DNA of 64,000 bases from Magnaporthiopsis rhizophila (GCA_003049465.1 PYSS01000100.1:62001-126000); one strand, 5' to 3'; shown: positions 37,038-49,511, counted from the stretch's first letter. The notes: a model not told the origin generated them from the sequence alone. Numbers and translations are program-made.

Positions 37038-38429
37038 GTGTTCTTGTTGCATAGGTGGTTACAACTGGCCGTACAGGCATTCGTATTTGTTATGGGAATG
37101 GTATCTCCAGAGTTGGCACTGTTCCTCCTCCAACTTCCTCGCGGGCTTCTGCTTGTTAATGAAATTGTGAGACACTCACCAATGCCGTGGTGCTCCCCCG
37201 CAAGACAATAATCCCCTCTTTTGCGGGAGGAATTGTGGTGGGCACACCACCTACTTGAGAGGCGGATGGACTGATTAAACCTGGATTAACCCTCGGCCCA
37301 GGCCGGTTTTGTTTTGTCGGGCGAACAGGACGTGTTCCTATGCCGATTCCCGCTTCCAGACGATCGTGTGTCACTTTGGCACCCGGTCTTTGTTGAGAAC
37401 TGGTCAGTTCGGGCACCGAGGGTTGTGGAGATACCAACCTCATAGGAGTAAAAAAAAAAAAAAAAGAAAGGAATAAAGTCTCAAGCTTAACAGCTCATTG
37501 GATCAGGGATCCGCGTACGAAGCCAGTACAGTCATCAATCGGCTGGGCCTTGGTTGGGTTCACCTGGTAGGCGGATGGGTTCACTTGTTTGGGCTCAAGG
37601 TACCCAAATCTCCACTGGGCTTCCTACAGCCTCTAGAAGAAACACCAGCCCCAGTTCCTTGTCGGCGCAGCAAGGAAAAAAAAGGTCGGGCGCCAGCCCA
37701 CGCACACACCACCAGACGGACCCCTGCCTGGGACTAGCCCAGCACAGACTCTAGCGGTGCAACCTCCAAGAAGCGGGATTGAGGGCCCTCAACCATTGAA
37801 CTGGTGCGCACTTTTGCGATCCCGTGCCTCCAAACCTGCACCACAACAAGCGACGAATCCTCCAGCCAACAGCTCCAGCTCTCACAAAACCACCGCTCCT
37901 ACACTTTAGTTGTCTGCCAACTGGCCTTCACCTTTCTTGTATCCTTTGCAGCCCCCCAGCCCAATTGCGCTGGTCCCGTCGACGGCTCTGCGTCTTCGAC
38001 CTCCCGCTTGCTTGCACACCTACCGCCCTACCCACCCTTGCATCTGCGACGACGTAACATCAAGCCTCACCCGCACTGCTAAACAAGAGAAAGCCCGAAA
38101 GGAACCCCCCAAGAAGAAGAAAAAAATACACCAAGAACAGCCAGGCACGTGCCTCTGAGGAGCAGTACCAACCCGGGTGGTTGACCTCGCTCGACCTGGT
38201 CCCTCGCCTCGTCTTTGTGGACGGGCCAGCTCCGTGCCGCACGAGCGGCCGGCCAATTCGCTCGCGCAATCTCTTGCCACGACACCCGACGCCGACGTAC
38301 CTCTGCCCGCCTTGACTCCCATCCTTTCATCTTGTCTGCCCAACCACGACCTTGTTGCTGCCGCAACCACCCAGCAAACAGCCCGCTGCTTGATCCCACA
38401 CAGGCACAAGGCACAAAAGGGCCTGTATT
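37038..38429. other. Promoter and long 5' leader of the 4E-T-like gene
   Basis: 1.4 kb between URB1 and the next start codon. The last 600 bases are C/T- and CA-rich (cccacccttgcatctgcgac region, about 37800-38350), as in many fungal promoters/leaders. A 16-base A run lies at 37450-37465. No gene supported. Confidence 0.55.
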
Positions 38430-41400
38430 ATGGCCGTCCGCTACACGGTGGAGGCTCTCCTGCACCTCCGACTCTCGCCATTATGTGTCCGGCCACCGAC
38501 ACTGCCGCCTGCTGATGAGTGGATGGGGTGTGTTTGCACTTGTTCTCCCACTCTTTTACCTTTTGCTCCCAATTGACTTTGGCCTTGATACGGTCCTCGG
38601 TGGCCGCCCTGGTTCTGTCATGCTTGGTCGTTACACGGGCTTTCGCTTCGGAGGAGTGCTCCCCAACTGACATTCTCGCAGTCCTCCCCCAGAGCTCCTC
38701 CGAACCCCAAAAACAACGGAGAGACCCAAGTCTTTTGAAAACACACTGGTCGACCAGACGAACCGCAGACAAGGGATTGGTTCACGCAACAACGCCAGTA
38801 TGTCGACAGCTGCCCGTGCCCTAAAAAGTTTCCCTCCATTCTTTTCACCGCCAAAATGTACCTATGAGTTTCGGCCGCTTACCAGATTTATGGACAGACC
38901 CAGAAGATATCATCCTTGGTCCCCCTCGGACAAGCTTCGCATCAGCAACAAGTCGTTTAAATAATAAGCCGGGCGAGATTGACAAGGGCACGCGAGACCA
39001 GGAGCCTCGCGACCGCTTCAGTAACCTCAGAGCCCGCGAGCCCGACAATTCGGACGACCGCAGTGGTGATCGGCTGCGGGACGGCAGGTCCAACTTCCGG
39101 AGGCGAGACGACCGCGACCCGGACAGCGACGGTTGGAGCACCGTGAGGCCTCGCAAGAGCTTTGGGCACGAAGGCGCCGAGCGCTTCCAGCACGGCCGGG
39201 CCGCGTTCCGTGCCGAACACTCGAGGGACGACCGCAAGCAGATGAGGGACAGCAAGGATGATGCGGATGCGACAAAAGACCGCCCGCGCCGAACCTTTGA
39301 CGGCCACGGGCGCGATCGCGATGGGGAGGACAACGAAACTTCACGCTGGAATGGCCTGAACCGTAACCGGACCGACCCTTGGTCTAGAGACAACAACCAC
39401 GAGGAGCGAGATCGCGGCGACCGGGGTGAGAACCGGGGAGACCGTGACAGGACGTCCCAGCGTGAGCGGATTGACCGCGCAAAGAGCTGGCGCGATCGCG
39501 CCCCAGACGACCACGCCCGCGAACGCAACTCGGACCGGAACTACGATCGCCGTGTCGACCGGGACCGCGACGGGCGTGTCGAACGCGAGCCCGAATGGCT
39601 TGACGAGCTGGCGGGCGAAAAGGCCGGCGGCCATACCGAGGAGGACTTCAAAAAGTTTATGGAGAGCATGAAGGCCGGAAAGGGAGGGGCCAAAAAGCCC
39701 GAGAACGGCAAGCCCTCACCAGAGGATGTTTCGACCGCAAACGAGACCTCCACCGCCGGTCAGGACAGCACGCTCACCGCCGAGTCCGCCCCGCCAGCCA
39801 ACAGCGGGCCGGATAAATTCTTTCTCAACTTCGCCGCCGCCGCCGGCCTCAGCAGTGCCTCTCTCGAGGGTGACACCAAGAAGGACAGCGCCCAATCCAA
39901 GGCGGCGAAGTCTTCCAGATTCACGTCTTTCTTCTCGGCCCAAAACCAGGCGGAGCCAGCTTCCGCTACCAGTGCCACCGGCCCTCTATCGTCAGCGACC
40001 CCTCTCCACCTGGCCCTAGGGCTGAATACGGGCATCGCCACTGCTGCTCCTCCAGAGATGGCCAAGAGTGCCGGGGCGCAGACCGATGTTGCTGAGAAGC
40101 AAGCATTCATGGCCCTGCTTCAGAAGCTCCAGCGTCAGACGCTCCAGAGCCCGGTTACGGCATCGCCGCCTGGAACAACCCCTATTCCCGAAACACCACC
40201 GGTACAACTTCACCAGCAGCAACCACCGCCGCCATCCCAGAAGCCGCCACAGCAAATCCAACTACAACAACTACAGCAGCAACAACAACAACAACAGTTG
40301 CCACCGCATCTTCGAACTCAGGCGCAGTCGCAGCAGCCGGCGCTACTCCAGCCGCAGCAACAGCAACAGCATGTTCAGCAGCCGCAGCAGCCCCTTCGCC
40401 CGCAGCAGCAACAGCAGCAGCCGCTGTATCCGCAGCAACAGCAGCAACACCACCATCAGCTTCAGCTCCAGCACGCCATGCAAGATGCTCGGCAAAAGCC
40501 TGTCGGCATCTCTCCAGACGTGTTTCAACAGTACAGCGGGGACCGCCGCGGCCCTCAGGCAACGATGCAGGACATGGCCGCCCCCCGCCCCATGCCCCCC
40601 ACCCAGCCTCCTGTAACTCGTCCCGAGCAGATGCTCCAGGAGCTCGTAGAGCAGCGGCATCACACTCCGAACCAAGGCAACGGCAGGGAAATGACGCCTC
40701 AAGGCAACCCTCAGACGGAATTCCTCATGAAGCTCATGCAGAGGGCCCGTGCCGAGCCCGAGCCCCGGCGCACCGAAGAGCTGCTCATGCAGATGCCGCA
40801 GCCGCAGAAGCAGGCCGCCAACCTGCCCATGCTGGTGAACCGCGAGCTGGAATTCCAGCGCGAACGCGGAGGCAGCGGCTCGCAGCAGCGACCCATGCAG
40901 CCTCCAGGAATGCCTGGAATGTACGAGGATCAGTTCCACCGGCCAGACGGCGGCGACATACGCCTTCCCCGGCCGCAGGGTCAGCCTCAACCCCAACAAC
41001 CGACACAGATTCTCCAGCGCCCGCCTCCGGGCTTGGACCACCAGCTCCACCCAGGCTTCATGCCAGGGGCAGGTCAGGTGCCTCCACCGGGACAACAGCG
41101 CGGACCCATGATTCCACCTCCTGGTCTCGTCGGCGGTCCTGGCGGTCCCGGAGGTCCAGGCGGACTAGGCGGCCCGGGAGGTCCGAACGTACCCGTCAGC
41201 CCAAACCGACATATCCCGGGCATGTTCCCTCCCAACTTCCCGCATGGCGTTTTCCCTCCCGTGGAGGGATTGGCTGGCCCTCCCAGGATGCAGCCGCCCC
41301 CTGGGTTCTTCGGTGGCCCGCCTCTACCGCCTGGACATCCCGCCTTCATGCCGCCTCCTGGCTTGGCTGCTTTCCAGGGAGGACCCGATGTGATGCCTTT

Positions 41401-41470
41401 CGGGACGGTTTTTGACGGACGCGGCATGCCACCGCCGCCTGGCGCTGGTGGTCAGTTCCGCCGTCCGTGA
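38430..41470 (+). CDS. Probable fungal 4E-T (eIF4E transporter)-like eIF4E-binding protein
   Basis: Exons 38430-38527, 38682-38797 and 38898-41470 join in phase to give 928 residues. Exon 1 reads MAVRYTVEALLHLRLSPLC and so carries a canonical eIF4E-binding motif YxxxxL-phi (YTVEALL, residues 5-11). After it come, in the same order as in animal 4E-T: DIILGPPRTSF (about 75-85; human has a DVVLSPQRRSF-like block), an Arg/Asp-rich stretch (about 90-290), EPEWLDE (about 301; human EPEW, start of the DDX6-binding region), DKFFLNF (about 377) and SSRFTSFF (about 410; human SRFSRWF). Then follow a Gln-rich tract (about 510-600) and a Pro/Gly-rich tail. The expected role is translational repression/mRNA decay with eIF4E and Dhh1. 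A naive start at the ATG 38864 would lose the eIF4E motif. Motif order is seen; the orthology is inference. Confidence 0.68.
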
Positions 41471-43014
41471 ATAATACAAAAAGCTTCATGGCGGCCCCAT
41501 ACGAACAGGCAGGCCATCACAAAAGTTTGGACCGAACCGACTGCGATGGTATCGGTCCCTTTTAGAAACACGATTCAGACGGGATAGTATCAGAACCCCC
41601 TCTTTGTTCCTTGGCCTCGAGGGTTAGAATACAAACAACAAACCATAGCCATTATTCCGGACCACGCTGCTCTACTTCAACCTGGGTCTCTTTTTTTTTT
41701 AGGTCGCGAGCTGGTAGATGTTGCACTACCGGGACCACGGGAGCCTGTTATCTACTCCACACCGCGTTGTACGAGCTCTGAAAATATCAACCATGGATTG
41801 TCTCGAGTCGGGATCGAAGCTGTGATTATCTTGATCGGCCCGTAATTTTCGTCTTGCGTGTCTTTGTTTCACCCTTTTCATTTTTTTCTTGCTGCAGCGA
41901 ATGTCGCTCGATGAGGACTAGGAGGCCCCGATCACGGTGATGTTGATGATACATACGCATAGATTGAGTCGATGACGCATCAACGTAAAAGGAAACTCGG
42001 CTTCAGCGCGTGGGTGATGCGGGGCCAGCAAACAGGGAATGGGTCGGGTTGCGGTTCTATCTTCATTTCTATCTTTATATGACAGCATTTGGGATTGTCT
42101 GCGTCGTCTCCTGGGCTCGTTGTCGATTTTCAAGCTTTCATATGTATTATATATGATGGCTCCGTTGGTGAGTGGTGCTCAAATAATTCCGAGTTGGTAT
42201 CTTTTGGTATTACGGTGGAGAGGCGTCCGTGCGTAGACCTGCTACGCCGAGGTATATAGGTGGTTATTTTTGGTATCAGAGATGAAAGACACAAGACGTA
42301 AAAAGGAAAAAGTTCAGCGACGAGCTAAACCCGAAAGCCATAAAAGCAAAAAGAAAATCAGATCCAGAAGACCTCCCAATAGGTTGTTTATCCCATCACC
42401 GCAAGCAAAAACAGCTCGAACTCCGCCCCGACGCTCGCTCTATGGTTATGTGAACATGGTTGGTCGTAATTCGTGACTTGCGCGGTGGAAAGGATATGGT
42501 CGTTATTGGGAGGACAGAGGTAAAGGCAAAAGGAAATAAGAAAAGACAAAAGTAGTAAGGAAAGGTTGAAAAGGTGGTTATGCCCGCCCGAGTGCGGGAA
42601 GACTGGGTAACGATAGTGGTGTCTGTGGAAGACGAAGTAACGATAGTGGGTGTCCGAAAACGAAGTAACGATAGTAGGTGTCTGTGAAAGACGAAGTAAC
42701 GATTGTGAGATGCCTGTAAAAGACGAAGTAAACGATTGTGAGATGTCTCGAGAAAAGATAGGTGAGCGACTGTGGTGCCTGAAAAAGGGCAAGATGAAAC
42801 GATTGTGATGTCTGAAGATAGACGGTTGTGAACGAAGGCGTGGGCGGGTGTCTGTGCAAGACGTGGTGATGTAAACGATGGTGGTGCCGAAAGACCAGAC
42901 ATATAAGAATTTGCAGAAGGTTTGGACAATGCAAGGCCTCGAAAGAGTGTAGTCGGATGGCAAGAGCATCATATCGGGTCAGGTCAGAGACCAGACACAG
43001 GCAGGCGACAAGCC
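41471..43014. other. Convergent spacer with minisatellite
   Basis: 1.5 kb between two convergent genes. It holds the 3' UTR of the 4E-T-like gene, a minisatellite (42607 to about 42860) and no supported gene; the overlapping long ORFs at 42388-43228 on the minus strand are translations of the repeat. Confidence 0.6.
42607..42760. repeat. Diverged ~30-bp minisatellite
   Basis: Units start at 42607, 42637, 42665, 42696 and 42728 with lengths 30, 28, 31, 32 and about 33. The shared core is gtaacgatagtgggtgtctg followed by a gaa-rich end. More degenerate copies of the acgattgtgatgtctg part continue to about 42860. Confidence 0.85.
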
Positions 43015-43464
43015 CTAAGACTGCGAGGCCTCGGCGGCGGCCTCGGCGTCGGCCAGCTCCTTCTCCTTGGCGAGGCGCTCCTCGAGCTTCCTGCGCTTCT
43101 CGGCCGCCTGCTGGCGCTTGGACTCCTCGGCCTTCGCGCGGCGCTCCTCGGCCTTGTGGGCGACGATGTAGCGGCTCGAGCCGAGGGCCGAGGCGAGCAG
43201 GCGGGTGCCCGTCTTGAAGTGGCCCCATGCGTCGCCCAGGTGCGCCTTGGCCTCGGTCAGGTTGGCGCGCGCCGTGGCGGACCGCTTCTTGGCCCGGTAG
43301 GCCCGCTCGGCCTGGGACGCGGCCTTGAGCCGCTGCGACGCCTGCCTGCGCGTCGCCATGAGGTTCATCTCGGTGCCCGAGGTTCCCGGCCGCTCCGGCG
43401 TCGGGAGCGGCTTGTCCTCGGCGTCGGCGGCCGACTTTCCCTTGGACGAGGACAGGAGACCCAT
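43015..43464 (-). CDS. Small Ala/Lys/Glu-rich coiled-coil protein, unknown function
   Basis: Single exon, 149 residues, starting MGLLSSSKGKSAADAEDK. The N-terminal third is Ser/Pro/Gly-rich. A middle part (residues about 40-90) is helical and basic (TRRQASQRLKAASQAERAYRAKK), and the C-terminal part (about 100-145) is a charged Ala/Glu/Lys/Arg helix (KAEERRAKAEESKRQQAAEK) predicted to form a coiled coil. MGLLSSSK could be an N-myristoylation site (Gly2 with Ser at position 6), which I note as inference. I do not recognise a family. Support for it being real: frame-specific composition, a good start, and a T16 run just upstream (43483-43498) outside the ORF. The competing frames on the other strand look like shadows of its GC-rich codons. 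Confidence 0.6.
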   Translation of the reverse strand: MGLLSSSKGKSAADAEDKPLPTPERPGTSGTEMNLMATRRQASQRLKAASQAERAYRAKKRSATARANLTEAKAHLGDAWGHFKTGTRLLASALGSSRYIVAHKAEERRAKAEESKRQQAAEKRRKLEERLAKEKELADAEAAAEASQS

Positions 43465-45530
43465 TATGTATTAGGAGCGGTGTTTTTTTTTTTTTTTTGT
43501 TGGTTTGTATTGTTATGTGGCGACGGTAGTATAAGGTGCAGATTAGGTGAACAGCGGTATCCTCGAACGAAGAAGAAACACACGGAGCGCGCGCACTGGG
43601 AAGAAGGGATGGTGTATCAAAAAAAAGAGCGTGGTGAGACTATGCCTAAGGAAGAAAAAAGAAGGAGAGAGAAGAGCTGGACGGGGAGAAAGCTCATGCA
43701 TATATGCCTATTATACATATCCCAACCCTGCCATCCTGACTGACGTGTCTGGGTGGTATCCATCAGCACGTTTTTTTTTTTTCCTCTCCTCTTTCAGTTT
43801 CCACACTGGCTGGTATTGGCTCCCCCGCATAGTGCTTGCTTCCTATCCCCGGCCGTGTAAGCGGTCTAGCGGGGAGGGGCGGCGCCTGGCAAAGGCGAAA
43901 TCACATCAGTTTATGCGAAGCGATGAGGAGGATCTCGCCGTGACCGAAAGCAGCCCCGCCGGATCGCGACACGGCCAACGAAAGCATTTTAGCAGCGTGA
44001 CCGGGCGAAGGTACATATGGCAAAGGCAGGGCGCCCATTGGCCGAGCCAGACGGACGGCGTAGTTGGGTCATGGATGAACGTGATGGAGGGCGCCAAAGG
44101 TGAGGGCATACACACAGGGACCGCATGAGGCTGCAATCAAACGGCTGCCGATTTGGCGCCCGTGTCATGCTGGTCGGGCGGGCATGTCCCCTGTTGAAGA
44201 TTGGGTCGTGGTGGGGTAAAAGGCGGGCGTGTTTGGTGAGTCGTCAAAAGCTGGTCCCCGCCGCTGGGCGAGCCGCTCCTTGCATTCACCATCCATCTCA
44301 AGTGAAGCGTGCCGAGAAAGACTCGGGAGATGCGACTCATGGGGGATGCTCGGCGCCGGAAATCATGTCATGCCTGGCCCCCCTTTCCATCCTTCTGCGT
44401 GCGGTTCTGGAAGCTAGAAGGGACGGAGAGAAAAATAGGCAGTTAAAGACGGAATGCAGATCAGATGGACCCCGGGATTATGGTGTGATTGCTCCTAGGA
44501 TGATGGCTCATTCTTTATTTCATCTGCTTTGTTTCTGTCTGCTTTATGGATGTGGAGTTGGTTGGTTCCGCCAAGGGAGTAACAGAAGCATATGGAATCG
44601 TGGATTCATATGAAAGAGTGAAAGTAGAGTCACACTCAACGGGAAGCGGGAGGAAATATTCACCAACAGAAATTCTCGTCTTTTTGCAGCAGCCGAGTTG
44701 GGGTCCGGCACTTGCCCACCATCCATGGATATCCCGTCGTCATCCCACTTTTGCATGCAGCAGTGCTGGCATCGTCACGTGGCAGCGAATCAGTGCCTGG
44801 AATGACGCTGTGCTACCACCCAATCAACGGGGCTCCTGACCCAGCTGTCAATTTGTTCTGTCAGGGAGGCACGGCCAATGCAGCATTCCCGCCCCTAGCC
44901 CGGCCATCCATCCCACCAAAGGGCCTGGTCGAGCTATCAAGCCGCATCGCGCCAATACAGGATAGGAAAGCCCGTTGGCTATCTCTCGGTTGAGCTTCTC
45001 CGCCGGCGGGCCCCCTGTCCTCGCACAAATCAACGGAGTGAAATTGGCCTTGCTCCCGTGGGAAACCCAAAGGTCGAGGAAAAAAAGGCATGTGACTGTG
45101 ACTGCCCTGTTTAAACCCGACCACGGCTCTGAGCTTCTTTTCCGTTCTTCTGTCCCTCTCATCCTCTCCCTGGCATTGATAATCTCAGCCTCGGTCCCGG
45201 GAGCCGCCTACAAGCAAGGGGGCAATCTCACCGTGTCATGGCGCGTCTTCTGCCGTCATTGTAGCGTCCACACACTGGCCCCCGTCAAGCCCTGTCATTA
45301 CACATGACCGCTGTAGATAGCATCAATCGTCTCCATTATACTGGATACCAGGCCTCTTTATTACCGAACCTCGATCGCTCCCCTCCCCCACCCCGCAGCG
45401 CTCACTCGCCCGCTTGCGCCCGCAAAAGCGCCGCTCCCCTGCGCCCTGTCGGCGTCTGTGTCAGGCATCTGGTCCGATTGATCTGATCTGAGCACGACGG
45501 TGGAGTCAGAGGCCGGCCGGCCTTAAAACA
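43465..45530. other. Divergent spacer between the coiled-coil gene and CHO2
   Basis: 2.1 kb with the T16 run at 43483-43498 and only chance ORFs. The 200 bases before CHO2 are C-rich (ctcccctcccccaccccgca, about 45380). No RNA gene seen. Confidence 0.55.
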
Positions 45531-48500
45531 ATGAGCAGCACCGCGATGAACGGTGCGTCCGAGGACCCGGCAGCCATCCGCCGCAGACATGCCGCCGGCT
45601 CCAAGCAAGACGCTCCCGAGGCCCCGGCCCCGGCTTCCGATGGAGCTGGGGACCCCACGGCCAGGAATCCCAAAAAGACATATGGCCGTACACCAGACGG
45701 AACGGGTATGTTGGAAGAACCGTGGTGCTCGTTGTGATTTCCGGATTGGTGACAGAGGACCTGGGCAATCCATCAATGCGTCACTGCCGTCATCAAGCAC
45801 CTGCTGACCGTCCGCTTTTGCGCTCTACCACTAGTATTTACGGTGCCGACCACCCATGACATGGTCTCGCAGCTTCTGGACCCCCGCCAGTCCAAGAACC
45901 TGTCAGATATCATCGTCCTGGCTATCCTGGGCATGCACATACTAGGTGCATACCTCCTCCCCGCTGACCTGAAGCGGCCCGTCTTTGCCGCAATATTCAT
46001 CTTTTGGAGGGCCTCGTACAACATTGGCATTGGCTACCTCCTAAGGGTCCAGTCGAACCACAGGCTCCTCGTCACGAAGGCCAAGAAACTGAGCCTCTTC
46101 GAGAACCCGTCCACCGGCAAAAATCCCCGCCCGTGGCTGTACCGCTTCCTCAAGCGGGAGCTCGAGGCCAAGATCCCCGAGGACTATCGCATGGAGGATG
46201 CGCCCATCGAGTACAACACGTGGCTCGTCTTCCGGAGGGTCGTAGACCTGATCCTCATGTGCGACTTCGTGTCTTACTGCCTGTTCGCTGTTGTCTGTGG
46301 GCACGCCCCCGGCGGCGAGGCCCCCTGGATGAGTGCTGGCCGCTGGCTCACGGGAATCGTCCTTGTCGGCTTCAACCTCTGGGTCAAGCTCGACGCCCAC
46401 CGAGTCGTCAAGGACTATGCCTGGTACTGGGGTGACTTCTTCTACCTCATCGACCAGGAGCTCACATTCGATGGCGTCTTCGAGATGGCCCCCCACCCCA
46501 TGTACTCGATCGGCTACGTCGGCTACTACGGCATCTCCATGATGGCCGCCAGCTATGACGTGCTCTTCATCTCGATCCTGGCACACCTGGCTCAGCTCAT
46601 CTTCCTCGTCGTCGTCGAGAACCCCCACATCGAGAAGACGTACAACAAGCCGCCTCCCCGCATCCGTGCCGAGTCTGAACACTCTGGCGACATCCAGGAC
46701 GGCCCCGCCGATGCCGACTTCCCGTCGGCCGCGAGGGACTCCCCCGTGACGGTGCACAACCTATTGGGCTTCCGCAATATGGACCTGTTCCGCATCCCCG
46801 ACTACACGGTTGTGCTCATCTCTCTGTACCTGGGCACTCTCACCCTCGTCACCCCCAAGACCGAGCTGTGGCAGGTCGTCTTTGTTGCCCACGCCGTCGT
46901 CTGGCGTCTGTGGTTCTCTATCGGTCTCGGCTGGATCCTGAATCGCCAGTCAAAGGACAAGATGTTCACGCGCCACTTTGTAAAGTACGGCGAGAGTGCC
47001 GGCGAAGCCTGGAGACAGTGGAAGGGCATGTATCACGTCAGCACCACCATGTGCCACGGCTCATTCGTGGCGGCGTGCTGGAAGATGTACGAGCTTCCGA
47101 CGGACTGGACGCGCGAGTGGGTGCTTCTGAAGCACGTCATTGGCCTCAGTCTGGTTGCGCTGCAGATCTGGACCGCCGTGAGCATCTACGACGAGCTGGG
47201 CGAGTTTGGCTGGTTCTTTGGCGACTTCTTTTTCAACAGCCGCGGCAAGCTGACATACCGGTCCATCTACCGCTTCCTCAACAACCCGGAGCGCGTCATG
47301 GGTTCGGCCGGTCTGTGGGGTGCTGCGCTCATCACCTGGAGCCGTTCTGTCTTTATCCTCGCACTCATGGGCCAGCTGCTGACCCTGGGCTTCATTTCGT
47401 ACGTGGAGAAGCCGCACATGCAGAAGATCTACGGCCAGAACGTGCGCGAGGAAGCAGGCCTGACCAAGTTCGTCAAGCGCTCCCTCCCACCGCCGGTCAA
47501 GGAGTGGTCCGAAAGCGTGGACCGGGTGCTGGACGAGGCCAAAACCTTTGTGGAGGAGTTCGTCGAGTCGGCACGTCCCAAGCTCGCCGCCGGCGTTTCT
47601 GTGATGCGCGACACGACGATGCTGTTCAACAACTTCCCTGCGCGCCTAACCATCTCGCAGCTCAACCCCGCCATGGCAGGCCTGGACCCGACACGCTACT
47701 CGGTCTCTGTCGAGGGCACGGTGGAGCAGAAGGCGGTCAGCGAGCGATGTACCGGCAAGGAGAGCGTGCAGGGCCGGGTACCGAAGGACGTCAAGACGCT
47801 GGTGTTCGAGTACGGGGCCCCGATCCGGGTCAAGTGGACCGCGCCGGCAAACCACAGCAAGCTGGACTGGATTGGACTGTACATGGTGATTGACAACCGG
47901 TCGCGAGAGGTGACCGAGGTGCCGTCGCAGGGTCGCTGGGTGCCCACGTGCCCAGGCGCGTACGACCGGACGACGGACGAAGGCATAGTGTCGGCGGACC
48001 TACCGGTCGAATCAAGCCCGGAACTAGTGCAGGGCGAGATGGTCTTCGAGGGCGACAAGCTCTGGTGGACTCAGGGAACGTTCGAGTTCCGGTACCATCA
48101 CGACGGAAATCACCACGTCATGTCCATCTCGGAGCCGTTCGAGATTAAGATTGGGCGGTTCGACGACGATGAGGCGGTGGATTCCGTGGCCGCAGGCGGC
48201 GCGCTGTACGAGCGGGCTGTGGAGGCGGCGTTGCTCCCGCTGGTGCGCAACTGCCTGGACCGCAACCCGGAGGTGGCGCCCGAGACGGTGGACGAGCCGT
48301 TTGGAAGCCTGGTCGAGCGAGACAGCAAGTACGCCAAGCGCGTGGTCTATGCCATCCGCCACATGTTTGGCGTTGAGTTTGCTCCAGCCGTTGTGCCCGC
48401 CGACGGGAACGTCAAGAAGCTGGCGTGGCGGGTGTACAACGCCAAGCAGGTTCTGGTGAGTTCCTTCAGCATGGCTTCTGTCTCCTTTTGACTCACATCA

Positions 48501-48600
48501 TGCTAATCTGGGCTGTGCACCACTCCAGGCGCCATATAGCATGTCGCGCTCCAGAGGCACCACCACGCCAGTCAACGAGAAGTTTCCGCAGACTCCGTGA
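45531..48600 (+). CDS. CHO2: Phosphatidylethanolamine N-methyltransferase
   Basis: ER enzyme that makes phosphatidyl-N-monomethylethanolamine from PE with S-adenosylmethionine, the first step of de novo phosphatidylcholine synthesis. Exons 45531-45705, 45835-48455 and 48529-48600 give 955 residues, the usual Cho2 length. A soluble, Ala/Pro-rich N-terminus is followed by FTVPTTHDMVSQLLDPRQSK and many membrane helices in two halves, each with a phospholipid-methyltransferase-like pattern (YWGDFFYLIDQELTFDGVFE with MAPHPMYSIGYVGYYG; and FGDFFFNSRGKLTYRSIYRF with NNPERVMGSAGLWG). The C-terminal third is soluble, with an Ig-like/C2-like module (LDWIGLYMV, FEFRYHHDG). The last 24 codons (APYSMSRSRGTTTPVNEKF) lie in a separate exon. 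If intron 2 were retained the protein would end about 12 residues after the donor. Confident call. Confidence 0.95.
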
Positions 48601-49511
48601 AGCTGTTTTGGGTTGTAACCAGGGGAGGAAAGATGCCAAGTATGGAAGATCGAAGGAGCACGAGCAGGGTTAAGGGTGATAGAAATGTTACATAGCATTT
48701 GTGTTTTGTGCCATTCATTCCCCGATGGGATGTGTTCGTGATGACCGGCTAGGGGACTTGTAAATGTCATAACCCATATCGAGACATCTGATACATGGCG
48801 TTGATCTTGCCCGGATAGTGTGTGGGGGACCGGCGCTAAGACTAAAAGCTCCCGCCCAGCTGCAGGTGCTTGCAGGTCATGGGAAACGCCTTTTCTTCAG
48901 TAAGGCCGGCCGGGCCAGTGCCAAACCATGAATGCATGATGAAACATCCATTGGCCACAAGCTCAGAGGCTCCGGCAGACTGCCCCACCTCCACCCCACC
49001 ACGAACTTGACCACCCTGAAGCGTGCAGTTGTGCAACACAGGACAGCACAGTACCACGGTACCAGACTTTGGAAGTCCGAAGTCGAAGAACCTATGGTGA
49101 ACCAACCAGGCCCCGATGGCCCTTTTTCTCTGCGACAATCTCACACAACCTAGAACGACCGACTGTGCATTCCACCACCGAGCTGCTCTCCTGTCTCGCC
49201 CTCTTTGCGACACGCGAAGCGCTTGTCGGCGATTGGCTTTCCTCACTCCAACTGCTAGCTAGTCCGCCTCCCTTGGCTCGGTACCTGACGCGGAGCTTTG
49301 CAACTTGCTCGCACACCATCCGCATCATCTGGACAGCCAACGCGACAGCAGTGAGAGTCAATCCGGACAGCTCATCAGAGTGAGGTTTTGGGCATTGCTG
49401 GCAACACATCTGGCGGGCCTGGATTGTCGCCATTTAAGCCCAAACAAGGGGACACTGTGGTCCAACCCAACCTCGTAGCACGCAACTCTTGGATCTGCGC
49501 CCATCGCCACG
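48601..49511. other. Spacer between CHO2 and SEC1
   Basis: 0.9 kb holding the CHO2 3' UTR and SEC1 promoter. Short ORFs on both strands look like chance. No motif recognised. Confidence 0.6.

Noticed and set aside
38864..38897. Start of the 4E-T-like gene at the ATG 38864 (MSFGRLPDLWT)
   Set aside because: These residues lie in what reads as intron 2 (GTATGT donor at 38798, CAG acceptor at 38895-38897). Splicing gives a better conserved N-terminus.
40343..41095. 250-codon minus-strand ORF opposite the 4E-T-like gene
   Set aside because: Leu/Arg-rich shadow of the Gln/Pro-rich coding strand, with no independent start context or family.
42388..43228. Overlapping minus-strand ORFs rich in YRYFVFHRH-like repeats
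   Set aside because: They are translations of the minisatellite; each frame shows the DNA period, not protein conservation.
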